Assembly (NCBI GenBank): GCA_900319645.1
Contig: ONPG01000018.1
Coordinates: forward strand, 1-43,528
DNA from: an uncultured Bacteroidales bacterium
Lineage (GTDB): Bacteria > Bacteroidota > Bacteroidia > Bacteroidales > Paludibacteraceae
DNA length: 43,528 nucleotides
Reading direction: 5' to 3'
Both the position numbers and the translations under genes were made by a program. Each line of letters starts with the position of its first letter. The first letter of the stretch is position 1. The notes beneath the pieces are model-generated. The model was not told the DNA's origin, did no database searches, and saw nothing but the letters and a program-made list of their open reading frames with translations. Shown in pieces: positions 25,507 to 33,298 of the stretch.

Positions 25507-27338
25507 CATATTTAAAATTTACTCCAAGCATTATCGTTGAAAATGATTTATATTTTTCGATTCCCATATATCAACGATTATTTGAATGGACTGACGAAAA
25601 TGTGAGTCAGTTATTAAATGATTTGTATAAAGCCCATAATACAAATAGCGACTATTACATTGGGATGCTGACTTCAAATACAGAAGACGGTGAAACCCAA
25701 CTTGTAGACGGACAACAAAGGTTTACCGTTATGATGTTAATGGGAAGTGTGATGCAAAAATATAGCCTTCAGTGGCACGATTTTCTTCTGCACAATAACC
25801 AACCACGATTACATTTGGCTTCGAGGAATGATGACGAACAGTATTTGCAATTGTTGATCGCTCAAAAGTTTGATAATACAGATTATGTGAACCTTAAAAT
25901 GCAAAAAGCTGCTCAAACGATAGCCGAGTTCATGGATAATCTCGAAGAGAATAGTCGTATAGATTTTGCTGATTATGTATTCAACCACCTTAGCTTCTTT
26001 ATTACTAAATTACCTAATGGCTATAACGCATACGATTTAAATAAACATTTTGAGCGAATGAACTGTAGTGGGAAAAACCTAGAACAACACGAAATTCTTA
26101 AGGTTAAGTTAATAAGCCAATTAGGAACTAATGTCCCATTATATATGCAACTTTGGAATAAATTGTCTGATGTGGATACGCCACTTATTCGAAAGCGTAC
26201 ATATTGGAACGAGAATGAAGCCAGTTTGGGTAATCGAAAGAATATGGCAATGAATCTTTCATTGGAAACGCTTCCTCAGCAATTAGACGTTCTAAATGGG
26301 TTGCGCGAAGAGTCATTAGAAGAAGCAGAGACAATTGAAAATATCAAACCTTCCCCAAATAAGCCAAGATCAGAAATGCATATTGGTAATAGTTCTAGAT
26401 GTGTCTTACGTTTTCCTTATTTGCTTTTACAAACACTATATTATTATTTAGGTCAACAACTCCAAGATGGAGACACTATTCAAGATTTCTTTAATCCTAA
26501 TAATTTACTGACAACATTCCAAAAGTATTTGCCATATGAAGGAAATGATGTAAGTGCTGAACATTTGCACGCCTTTTTAAATTTGTTACTCAAATGTCGT
26601 ATTAGACTTGATTTATCATTTATACGCACTCTTGAATATGGTTATTCTCTAGACATGAATGCAGAGGAAGGCGACGATAATTTAAGAGAATTACTTATGT
26701 ATGAGTCGTTCCTATACGTATCATCATCCAATTATACTAATTATAGATGGTTTGGGTGGTTAATGGAATATATGCTTCCTCTAACACAAATACCTGCGCC
26801 GCAAGATCTATTCCATTTCCTTATTGACAAATGTGATAAAGCAAATCCATTACCACCTATCGAGGATTTACATTTTGGAGAAGAAATTCGCTATTGGTTC
26901 TGGAGATTAGATTTTTGTTTATGGCAGAAACGAAATAAGCTATTTTGCAATCCTGAAGATGAAAAATATTTGCGTGTAATAAATAATTATGTTTTCACGC
27001 GTAGTAGAAGCATTGAACATATTGCTCCTCAACAACCGAAAACAGAATCCATATTAAAATGGGATGAAAATGACGATGAGGATATAAAATTACGTAATAG
27101 TTTCGGTAACTTGTGCATGATCTCGCAGAGTTTGAACTCCTCTTTAAGCAATTCATCTTACCAAGAAAAACGAGCTCATGTTGAATCATACTTTTCAAGC
27201 GTAACAGGAACCATAGAAAGTCTTAAATTGCTAATGGTGTACCGTGATTATAATGATTGGGACAAACTGTATATTTCAGACCACGGAGAAAAGATGTATG
27301 GATTATTAAAAGAAAATCTGTCTAAGGAATCCTGCTAA
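25503..27338 (+). CDS. DUF262-DUF1524 protein (GmrSD-type restriction nuclease)
   Basis: The 611-residue protein starts with a compact DUF262 domain: IPIYQRLFEWTDENVSQLL (20-38), the DGQQR signature (69-73) and the FERMNCSGKNLEQHEILK motif near 180-200. It ends in a DUF1524 HNH-like nuclease domain: SRSIEHIAPQQ with His506, then NSFGNLCMISQSLNSSLSN (about 532-550). Families of this architecture include GmrSD, a type IV enzyme cutting glucosylated hydroxymethylcytosine DNA, and related anti-phage nucleases. A pair of DUF262 proteins, only one with a nuclease end, is unusual and suggests a heteromer. Confidence 0.87.
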   Translation: MTYLKFTPSIIVENDLYFSIPIYQRLFEWTDENVSQLLNDLYKAHNTNSDYYIGMLTSNTEDGETQLVDGQQRFTVMMLMGSVMQKYSLQWHDFLLHNNQPRLHLASRNDDEQYLQLLIAQKFDNTDYVNLKMQKAAQTIAEFMDNLEENSRIDFADYVFNHLSFFITKLPNGYNAYDLNKHFERMNCSGKNLEQHEILKVKLISQLGTNVPLYMQLWNKLSDVDTPLIRKRTYWNENEASLGNRKNMAMNLSLETLPQQLDVLNGLREESLEEAETIENIKPSPNKPRSEMHIGNSSRCVLRFPYLLLQTLYYYLGQQLQDGDTIQDFFNPNNLLTTFQKYLPYEGNDVSAEHLHAFLNLLLKCRIRLDLSFIRTLEYGYSLDMNAEEGDDNLRELLMYESFLYVSSSNYTNYRWFGWLMEYMLPLTQIPAPQDLFHFLIDKCDKANPLPPIEDLHFGEEIRYWFWRLDFCLWQKRNKLFCNPEDEKYLRVINNYVFTRSRSIEHIAPQQPKTESILKWDENDDEDIKLRNSFGNLCMISQSLNSSLSNSSYQEKRAHVESYFSSVTGTIESLKLLMVYRDYNDWDKLYISDHGEKMYGLLKENLSKESC

Positions 27339-27347
27339 AAATTTAAA

Positions 27348-27857
27348 ATGACCACCTATATAGCAGACATAGACCACTATTCGCAAGTCATAGCACAAAT
27401 TCCCAAGGTTAAGCGCCTACTTTGGATTGCGACTGCGGATATGAAGGATTTGTATATTGAAAAGAAGGACAAATCTATTGTCCCACTTCTTCAAGTTCTT
27501 AATGACTTGGTGAAAAAAGGTGTTGAGGTGCGGCTCCTTCATGCCAAAGAGCCAGGACAACCATTCAGGGAAGACTTCGATAAATATCCAGCTTTATGGG
27601 GAGGCATGGAGCGTCACCTATGTCCGCGTGTACACATGAAGCTAATCGTAATGGATAGCGAATTGGTATATATCGGTTCCGCAAATCTGACTGGAGCCGG
27701 CATGGGCATGAAATCATCTGTCAATCGCAATTTTGAAGCCGGTATATTAACTGATGAGCCGGGATTCATTGATTCTGCCATGAGCCACTTCGATTCTGTA
27801 TGGGAAGGCACTCATTGCAAGAAGTGCGGACGCAAAGTGTTTTATAAAATAATCTAA
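27348..27857 (+). CDS. single-HKD phospholipase-D family nuclease
   Basis: The 169-residue protein has one PLD motif: HMKLIVMD with His96, Lys98 and Asp103, followed by YIGSANLTGAG with Ser111 and Asn113. Single-motif PLD proteins act as homodimers; relatives include Nuc and the BfiI nuclease domain. A C-terminal HCKKCGRK pair (Cys157, Cys160) could be half of a zinc site completed in a dimer. It sits 9 bp after the DUF1524 gene and is the third nuclease-like protein of the operon. Confidence 0.82.
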   Translation: MTTYIADIDHYSQVIAQIPKVKRLLWIATADMKDLYIEKKDKSIVPLLQVLNDLVKKGVEVRLLHAKEPGQPFREDFDKYPALWGGMERHLCPRVHMKLIVMDSELVYIGSANLTGAGMGMKSSVNRNFEAGILTDEPGFIDSAMSHFDSVWEGTHCKKCGRKVFYKII

Positions 27858-27860
27858 AAC

Positions 27861-28208
27861 ATGATAGATATGGAAGATGCATTTGATTACGTTGTAAACG
27901 AAGTGGCAAAAATCGCTTTAAGAAAGCTCAATATGGATGAAAACGACTCTGGTAACGTATTCCTTATGGGGCATATCCTGGTTGGGCTTTGTGGCTCAGA
28001 TAGTGATGAAATCATCGCAGCAAGATCTCTTGGCTATCTTATGATGTCCGGACGTTATCTACAGGAAGAAGAAGTCAAGAAGATGGTTGCCGAGACAAAA
28101 GAGAAATGCGGTATGCTGGTACTTGGTCTTCAGATTGCTTATGACACCATAGAAGAATATGGTTGTTCAGGAATTGAAGCATTAGCGCATATACATCAAT
28201 TTTTATAA
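27861..28208 (+). CDS. helical protein of unknown function (115 aa)
   Basis: The gene starts 3 bp after the PLD stop. The product begins MIDMEDAFDYVVNEVAKIAL and appears all-helical, with a hydrophobic core segment (VFLMGHILVGL) and another near the end (GMLVLGLQIAYDTI). I recognise no domain. Its tight spacing shows it belongs to the operon; a TerB-like or immunity-type helical bundle is a guess. Confidence 0.7.
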   Translation: MIDMEDAFDYVVNEVAKIALRKLNMDENDSGNVFLMGHILVGLCGSDSDEIIAARSLGYLMMSGRYLQEEEVKKMVAETKEKCGMLVLGLQIAYDTIEEYGCSGIEALAHIHQFL

Positions 28209-28219
28209 TAAGTTTTACT

Positions 28220-28567
28220 ATGCCAAAAATGATTACATTCGGCAGTGAGATGATAAGGATCAATCCTGCCAAGAATTGTATTGAGTATTCCACAAATGCA
28301 GGTAGATCTTGGATATCAAGATATACAAGCACGTCGTGTGGAACGTTCATTGATTTGCTACCGTTTGGTAGTGAGATATTAGCTATTACCAATAGAGGTA
28401 TTTACTATTCCTCTAATCAAGGGCGCAGCTGGATATCAAGATACACTAGTAGTTCATGTGGTGAGTTCAATACGCTCATGGACGGAGGTTCAGAAATTTT
28501 AGCAGAGACTTCTAGAGGACTTTATTATAGCACCAATGCCGGACGTTCGTGGATAAAACGTAGATAA
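28220..28567 (+). CDS. Asp-box (BNR-like) mini-protein with three repeats
   Basis: The 115-residue protein is made of three near-identical units of about 42 residues, each with a motif like YSTNAGRSWISR followed by a strand around GSEILA. The motif resembles the Asp-box SxDxGxxW of sialidase and BNR propellers, with Asn or Gln in place of the Asp. Three blades cannot close a propeller, so it probably oligomerises or is an add-on for another protein. It is last in the P1 operon. Function unknown; ligand recognition is a plausible guess. Confidence 0.75.
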   Translation: MPKMITFGSEMIRINPAKNCIEYSTNAGRSWISRYTSTSCGTFIDLLPFGSEILAITNRGIYYSSNQGRSWISRYTSSSCGEFNTLMDGGSEILAETSRGLYYSTNAGRSWIKRR

Positions 28568-28591
28568 AAATTCAAAATTATTGTCAACCTC

Positions 28592-28624
28592 CATTTTGTG
28601 AGAGTATAAAGCAGTAATTTTGCA
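28592..28624 (+). promoter_or_regulatory. island promoter element P2 (upstream of the FtsK-like operon)
   Basis: This 33-bp element matches P1 (22221-22253) at 30 positions, including TAATTTTG (28615-28622) and CATTTTGTG. The short gap after the BNR gene and the match mark a second, co-regulated transcription unit. Confidence 0.72.
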
Positions 28625-28662
28625 GCGTGATTCGAAGGAGTCGCGCTGTAATTTTATATGTT

Positions 28663-28974
28663 ATGTGCAAGAAAATTCGTATAGAACAAGAATACTGGAG
28701 TCACAGGCATGACTTCCCTATTGAGGAAATTTGGAATACAGAAAATGCTATTGCAGCTTTTATTGCACCTAGGCTAAAAGCGTTTAAGGATTTGAAGAAG
28801 CATGGATTCGCCCCGGAGATGAATAGTGAGCGACAATGGAATAGCTCTATTCAGAAAATGATAGATGCCTTCGAAATATTAAGTCGCCCGTATACTCCAA
28901 CTGACAACGAAGATCCAATTGTAGAGGAAGGTCTTGACTTGTTCCGCAAGTATTTCCGTAATCTTTGTGATTGA
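28663..28974 (+). CDS. small phage-like protein (103 aa)
   Basis: The ATG at 28663 (MCKKIRIEQEYWSHR) is chosen because the frame from 28627 (GTG) begins at the predicted transcript start. The protein reads PRLKAFKDLKKHGF in the middle and IVEEGLDLFRKYFRNLCD at the end. From memory this pattern (W..PRLK.FK, then KMI.AFE.L, then GL.LF.KYF..L) is that of small uncharacterised proteins common in phages and prophages. It is first in the P2 operon. Function unknown; phage origin suggests a structural mimic or sensor role, which is speculative. Confidence 0.65.
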   Translation: MCKKIRIEQEYWSHRHDFPIEEIWNTENAIAAFIAPRLKAFKDLKKHGFAPEMNSERQWNSSIQKMIDAFEILSRPYTPTDNEDPIVEEGLDLFRKYFRNLCD

Positions 28975-29001
28975 GAATACTAACTATATATTGCAATAAT
29001 C

Positions 29002-29955
29002 ATGGATAACTATCAATTACCTTCTGATTCTATGTTGAAGACATACCAACCAGAGTATGTGATTCAACGTTACGTCTCAATGCATTCAGTCATCGCGTCA
29101 GATAGATTTCTGTACTCTCAAACGATGTCCCTTCCTGTTGCGATAGGGAGAAGCATTCAAAATTCGCAGCTTGTATATGTTTTTGACTTAGCGAAGATGC
29201 CACACTTGCTGATAGCCGGAGCGTGTGGACAAGGTAAGACAAATGCAGTTAGAGCAATTATAACCTCTTTGCTTTTTAGAAAACGACCTTCAGAACTGAA
29301 GTTTGTGATTATGGATTCTTCCTGTATTGAATACAAATCAATGCGCTATATAAGCCAAAGATATATTGCTTCTACACCGAATAACAAAGAGCCTATTATA
29401 ACCAAATATAGTCAAGTAATTGATGTGCTCAACTCATTAACCATAGAAGTAGAGAAACGAAAAATGTTGATAGAAGGAACAAACTGCGCCAACATTGACG
29501 AATATAATAAGCTAATACGAGATAGCTCCAAAGCATTACCTCACCTCATTGTTATTATAGATGAATATGGTGATTTCGCAATACAAGGTGGAAAAGAGAC
29601 AGAACGTCTTATCGTTAATTTTGCTGGCAGGGCGCATGAAGTAGGAATTCATTTCATTCTTACAACTCAGCGCCCGGCAACAAAAGTCGTAACAAATGCA
29701 ATTAAAGAATGTTTTCGTGCAAAAATCGCATTCCGAGCAGAAACCTCATCTGACTCTGCCAACATAATTGATCTTGATGCAGCCACAAATCTTTCAAGAG
29801 GAGAAATGCTTATGGTTGGAAAAGGATTAGGTTGTATTGCTCAAGCCCAATGTGCCCTTATTGAAAGGCAGGAATTCGAGGAGTTTATTAAGTATATTGT
29901 TAATCAACCCTATACGGCATCTCAGTATATATTGCCAAATAGTGAAACAAACTAA
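29002..29955 (+). CDS. minimal FtsK/SpoIIIE-type DNA translocase motor
   Basis: The 317-residue protein starts with NYQLPSDSML, like the linker that opens the FtsK motor, and holds the RecA-like motor alone: HLLIAGACGQGKT with Walker A GACGQGKT (73-80), Walker B IVIIDEYGDF (183-192), and GRAHEVGIHFILTTQRP (209-225) followed by IKECFRAKIAFRAETSSDSANIID. There are no membrane segments and no gamma DNA-orienting domain. The normal DPK.VEL strand is changed to MDSSCIEYKSM. It looks like a derivative of chromosomal FtsK recruited to this island, probably pumping or remodelling DNA with the small downstream proteins. A conjugation coupling protein is the alternative, but no relaxase or pilus gene is present. 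Confidence 0.88.
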   Translation: MDNYQLPSDSMLKTYQPEYVIQRYVSMHSVIASDRFLYSQTMSLPVAIGRSIQNSQLVYVFDLAKMPHLLIAGACGQGKTNAVRAIITSLLFRKRPSELKFVIMDSSCIEYKSMRYISQRYIASTPNNKEPIITKYSQVIDVLNSLTIEVEKRKMLIEGTNCANIDEYNKLIRDSSKALPHLIVIIDEYGDFAIQGGKETERLIVNFAGRAHEVGIHFILTTQRPATKVVTNAIKECFRAKIAFRAETSSDSANIIDLDAATNLSRGEMLMVGKGLGCIAQAQCALIERQEFEEFIKYIVNQPYTASQYILPNSETN

Positions 29956-29968
29956 TGATTATTACTAT

Positions 29969-30226
29969 ATGGATTTACAATCAGTCAATGACCAGTTAGA
30001 ATTACTGCGTCTCAAAGAAATGTTCATGTCTAATATCGACATTCGCAGCAAAATGGCTACTTTAATTTGTAGAGAAAGTCCATTCCGGGATTTCTGTAAA
30101 CTAACTCATTGCGAGCCACGCCACGCAGAGATGTTCTCTCGGACGTTATTATTCGACATTATTCTCACTCCTGAAGAAATTTCCGCAGAACGTGAAAGAT
30201 TAGAAAGAATCAAGAAAAGTTTGTAA
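29969..30226 (+). CDS. helical protein of unknown function (85 aa)
   Basis: The ATG at 29969 (MDLQSVNDQLELLRLKEM) lies 13 bp after the FtsK-like stop; a longer frame from 29837 overlaps that gene and is rejected. The product is helical and charged, with two Cys (CRESPFRDFCKLTHC region) and a C-terminal Glu/Arg helix. It resembles no family I know. The position suggests an accessory subunit of the motor. Confidence 0.65.
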   Translation: MDLQSVNDQLELLRLKEMFMSNIDIRSKMATLICRESPFRDFCKLTHCEPRHAEMFSRTLLFDIILTPEEISAERERLERIKKSL

Positions 30227-30229
30227 GTT

Positions 30230-30496
30230 ATGGAAGACATTAAATCTTGCGCCGAAGGATTGCAGAACAAAGTAAAACTTTGGCAAACTGTAGAACCAAA
30301 CGAAAAGGAGTTGAGAGAGTTTAGCCGTGACTATCTGGCATTACGAAGAGACATTCGTAAACTTTCTTCAGATCTAGATAAAATGTATTATTCCTACCAA
30401 CAAATGTATGCACGGTGGAATAATAAACAAGATAGTGAACAGCAGTCCTCTTCCTTGGAATGGTTGAAGCAGCATCAATTAGAAATCAACTTTTAA
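30230..30496 (+). CDS. coiled-coil protein of unknown function (88 aa)
   Basis: It starts 3 bp after the previous stop. The sequence MEDIKSCAEGLQNKVKLW followed by heptad-like LREFSRDYLALRRDIRKLSSDLDKMYYSY suggests a single coiled-coil hairpin. A small bridging or regulatory subunit is likely, but function is unknown. Confidence 0.65.
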   Translation: MEDIKSCAEGLQNKVKLWQTVEPNEKELREFSRDYLALRRDIRKLSSDLDKMYYSYQQMYARWNNKQDSEQQSSSLEWLKQHQLEINF

Positions 30497-30501
30497 CAGA
30501 T

Positions 30502-31530
30502 ATGGAAAACAGTCGTACTATAGATGATGAGGTATTGAACCTATCATGGAAAGAGCAAGTATTGTATCTTGCTAAAAAAGGTGCAGAAGAACGCATGGTA
30601 AGAGCACTAATTCGCACTATGCCGGAATCCGAATGGCAACAATTAGAGGAAGAATGTACACCAAGTGTAGTCCGTATCGCATTACAAACCCTTTATTGGG
30701 AAAAGAGTAATGTGAACTATGAGTATGAAGTTCAAGAACAGCCCAAGTACAGACCCGTATCTGAGGTTCTTGAAGAGTTCTTAGGAACCGGCAAACGGCA
30801 AGTAGCTCGAAAGGAATTACAAATCCGGTTGCCCTATGTAACCGCGCTGGAGCAGAAACAAATAATATATGCTTTCTTGGACTCTGATGCAAAATTAGAC
30901 AGAGAATATGTCTGTAAATATCTTGACTCGCACTATGAGTTAATGTATGAAAAGGCTATCGAGACTATATGGGGATTACACCATGATGCTGAATCCGCAA
31001 AAGTGCTTATACACTATGCTTCCGATAAGTTTGTTGCTGAGAACTTTGATCAATTGGCATCGGACTATCGTTATCTGCCGGTTCGGTTAAGAATGCCTAA
31101 AGACTATCCGGTAGATCGTTCTCAATTGGAACAGCATGAGTTCCTTCATCTTTGTGCGCGGCAACAGTTACCCATTACAGAACATGAGGCATTTGCTGTA
31201 TTGTCCAATACCTTATTGCTACAGCTAATCCGACACCCACATTTTTCTTCATCGGAGTCGCTTTATAAACTACCTTACGTAAGTACGATTATAAACGATA
31301 TTGGTCGCCTCGGATTCCGTAATATCATCGTGCGTTTCTTTGTTGAAAACGAACGAACCAAGCCTTTGTTTACCGATGGCGATCCGTATCAGGTAAGTAT
31401 GACTATTAGAGATCAAATCTATCACGATGGTTTTTACTACTATCGCGATGTGCTGAATACAAAAGAAGATATCTCCAGAAGGGAATTAGCGAAACGATAT
31501 AAGGAACATCCGGAATATTTTGATGAATAG
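30502..31530 (+). CDS. large helical protein of unknown function (342 aa)
   Basis: The ATG at 30502 (MENSRTIDDEVLNLSW) is 5 bp after the previous stop; a longer frame from 30460 overlaps that gene. The product is predicted all-helical with repeated 30-40-residue helical pairs (about 50-230), resembling HEAT or TPR solenoids but without a firm match, then a distinct C-terminal part containing YKLPYVSTIINDIGRLGFRN. I see no catalytic motif. It is last in the P2 operon and could be the adaptor that links motor and target. Confidence 0.7.
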   Translation: MENSRTIDDEVLNLSWKEQVLYLAKKGAEERMVRALIRTMPESEWQQLEEECTPSVVRIALQTLYWEKSNVNYEYEVQEQPKYRPVSEVLEEFLGTGKRQVARKELQIRLPYVTALEQKQIIYAFLDSDAKLDREYVCKYLDSHYELMYEKAIETIWGLHHDAESAKVLIHYASDKFVAENFDQLASDYRYLPVRLRMPKDYPVDRSQLEQHEFLHLCARQQLPITEHEAFAVLSNTLLLQLIRHPHFSSSESLYKLPYVSTIINDIGRLGFRNIIVRFFVENERTKPLFTDGDPYQVSMTIRDQIYHDGFYYYRDVLNTKEDISRRELAKRYKEHPEYFDE

Positions 31531-31536
31531 AAAGAA

Positions 31537-31565
31537 GAAACGCGCACTTAGTACGCGTTTCTTTC
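31537..31565 (+). terminator. intrinsic terminator at the island's right end
   Basis: GAAACGCG (31537-31544) pairs with CGCGTTTC (31554-31561) around a 9-nt loop, followed by a T-rich tract. It separates the P2 operon from the convergent comM stop at 31577. Confidence 0.8.
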
Positions 31566-31576
31566 ATTTATAACTC

Positions 31577-33157
31577 TTACCCTGCCCAGTTGCTTCTGTC
31601 GAGGGAACGGTAGGAAATCGATTCCAGCAGATGTTTCTTCTGGATGTGCTCTGCGCCTTCCAAGTCGGCAATAGTGCGCGCTACTTTTAAGATGCGGTCA
31701 TAGGCGCGGGCGCTCAATCCTAATTTGGTGATCGTGAACTCTAACAGTTTGTCGCTTTCCGGATCCAGGGTGCAGTACTGTCGTACCATCTTCGCACTCA
31801 TCTGGGCGTTGCAATGGATAAGGGGACTGCCGGCAAAACGTTGTTGCTGAATAGCGCGTGCGCGCATCACCCTCTCGCGCATCACAGCCGACGACTCGCT
31901 CGGAGTCGTGTCACGCAGCTGGTCGTAAGGAACCGCTTCGATCTCGCATTGGATATCTATTCGGTCCATCAACGGTCCGCTGATACGGCTCAGATAGCGA
32001 TGAATCTGCGCCGGCGTACAGGTGCAAGGGTGGGCGGGATTGTTCTCGCCGTAATGTCCGCACGGGCAAGGGTTCATAGCCGCCACGAGCATGAACGATG
32101 CCGGATAATCGACCGTCTGTTTGGTCCGGGCTACGGTTATTTTCCTGTCCTCTAAGGGCTGTCGCATCACCTCCAATGCCGAGCGTTTGTATTCGGGCAG
32201 CTCGTCAAGGAAGAGCACGCCGTTGTGCGCCAGACTGATCTCGCCCGGATGCGGGTTCTGACCTCCGCCAACCAGCGCGACGTCGGTGATGGTGTGGTGA
32301 GGACTGCGGAAAGGACGTTGGACAATCAGCGAACCCCGTGAGGCGGTTTTCTTGTTCAGCAGTCCCGCTACCGAGTGGATCTTGGTGGTCTCTAAGGCTT
32401 CCTCCAACGACAAAGGAGGCAGGATTGACGGCAATCGTTTCGCTATCATCGACTTGCCGGCTCCCGGAGGACCGACCATCAACATATTGTGCCCGCCTGC
32501 GGCGGCTACCTCCATCGCGCGTTTCACTTTGTATTGCCCGCGTACGTCGGAGAAATCGATGTCGGAAGGATAGGCGGATTCTTTGAACATGGCTTGTATA
32601 TCGACTTGGGTCGGAGCGAAACGGTCTTCCGGATCTAACTCGTTTTTCATATCTCCGTTCAGGAAGTGCACCACCTCCAGCAAATCCGTCATTCCAAACA
32701 CATCCAATCCCTCGACTACCGCGGCTTCTTCTGCGTTGGAGGCAGGGAGGATAATCCCTTTGTAGCCTTCTTGTCGTGCGCAAAGGGCAATAGGCAGAGC
32801 ACCTTTGATAGGCTGCAAGGATCCGTCCAGCGAGAGTTCGCCGGCAATCAGATATTTCCCCAATTCCCTCATCTTGACTTTTTCGCAACCGGCAAGCATG
32901 CCGATGGCGATAGGCAGATCGAAAGCCGCTCCTTCCTTTTTGATGTCCGCCGGCGCCATGTTGATTGTAAAACTGCGGCGGAGCGTATCAAATCCGTTCA
33001 CGGTCAAGGCTGCAAGAATACGTTCGTGCGATTCCTTAACCGCGTTATCCGGCAGTCCGACCAAGGTAAAATCAAAACCCGGAACCGAATGAACCTCGAT
33101 GGTCACGGGAACCGCATCAATGCCGAGAGCCGTTGCGCTGAAAATTTTTATTAGCAT
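31577..33157 (-). CDS. comM: Mg-chelatase-like AAA+ ATPase ComM (YifB), intact, 3' end supplied by the island
   Basis: The ATG at 33157 ([18 protein letters not shown]) gives 526 residues, the normal length. ComM is a hexameric helicase that promotes branch migration of incoming DNA during natural transformation in Gram-negatives. The protein has the N-terminal ChlI/Lon-like domain (1-170), Walker [10 protein letters not shown], Walker B region [11 protein letters not shown], the zinc-like [17 protein letters not shown] segment and the C-terminal helical domain. The 5' two-thirds are the host's; from LDELPEYKR to the stop the DNA is the island's copy. It follows the small gene at 33173 by 15 bp. 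Confidence 0.94.
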   Translation of the reverse strand: MLIKIFSATALGIDAVPVTIEVHSVPGFDFTLVGLPDNAVKESHERILAALTVNGFDTLRRSFTINMAPADIKKEGAAFDLPIAIGMLAGCEKVKMRELGKYLIAGELSLDGSLQPIKGALPIALCARQEGYKGIILPASNAEEAAVVEGLDVFGMTDLLEVVHFLNGDMKNELDPEDRFAPTQVDIQAMFKESAYPSDIDFSDVRGQYKVKRAMEVAAAGGHNMLMVGPPGAGKSMIAKRLPSILPPLSLEEALETTKIHSVAGLLNKKTASRGSLIVQRPFRSPHHTITDVALVGGGQNPHPGEISLAHNGVLFLDELPEYKRSALEVMRQPLEDRKITVARTKQTVDYPASFMLVAAMNPCPCGHYGENNPAHPCTCTPAQIHRYLSRISGPLMDRIDIQCEIEAVPYDQLRDTTPSESSAVMRERVMRARAIQQQRFAGSPLIHCNAQMSAKMVRQYCTLDPESDKLLEFTITKLGLSARAYDRILKVARTIADLEGAEHIQKKHLLESISYRSLDRSNWAG

Positions 33158-33172
33158 AATTCTCAATGTCAA

Positions 33173-33298
33173 TTACCACGCCGTGGTTTGTTTGCCGCCT
33201 CCGACGATAGGTTTCTTGCCGCTGGCGGAAAGGAGCGGAGAGGTGGTCCGGGCGGAAAGAGTTTCCGTACGTGGCTGTGTGTATGGTCTTTTGCTCAT
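33173..33298 (-). CDS. small protein (41 aa) coupled to the BspA-like gene
   Basis: The ATG at 33298 overlaps the stop of the leucine-rich repeat gene by 4 bp, so translation is coupled. The product begins MSKRPYTQPRTETLSART, continues PLLSASGKKPIVGGG and ends in Trp. Short proteins with a Tyr-x-x-Pro start, a middle LL.ASG and a Gly-rich tail are frequent next to secreted-protein genes in Prevotella-like bacteria (from memory). No signal peptide is evident; function unknown. Confidence 0.6.
   Translation of the reverse strand: MSKRPYTQPRTETLSARTTSPLLSASGKKPIVGGGKQTTAW

Larger units (their letters stand above)
19895..32200. mobile_element. genomic island integrated in comM, with reconstitution of the comM 3' end
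   Basis: The segment between the two comM 3' copies is AT-rich, unlike its flanks, and carries 13 main genes plus one small ORF in three transcription units. It replaced the host's comM 3' end with its own (31577-32200), the homology stopping exactly at the stop codon. That is the behaviour of integrative elements which restore their target gene. No tyrosine or serine recombinase, transposase or relaxase is visible, so either it was mobilised in trans or the integration genes were lost. comM is known as an island hotspot in other bacteria (for example Acinetobacter resistance islands). Boundaries are set from the homology break and are accurate to tens of bases. Confidence 0.8.

Noticed and set aside
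29002-29955. FtsK-like gene read as a conjugative coupling protein of an ICE
   Set aside because: No relaxase, T4SS, replication or integrase gene lies in the island, and the motor resembles chromosomal FtsK; kept only as an alternative.
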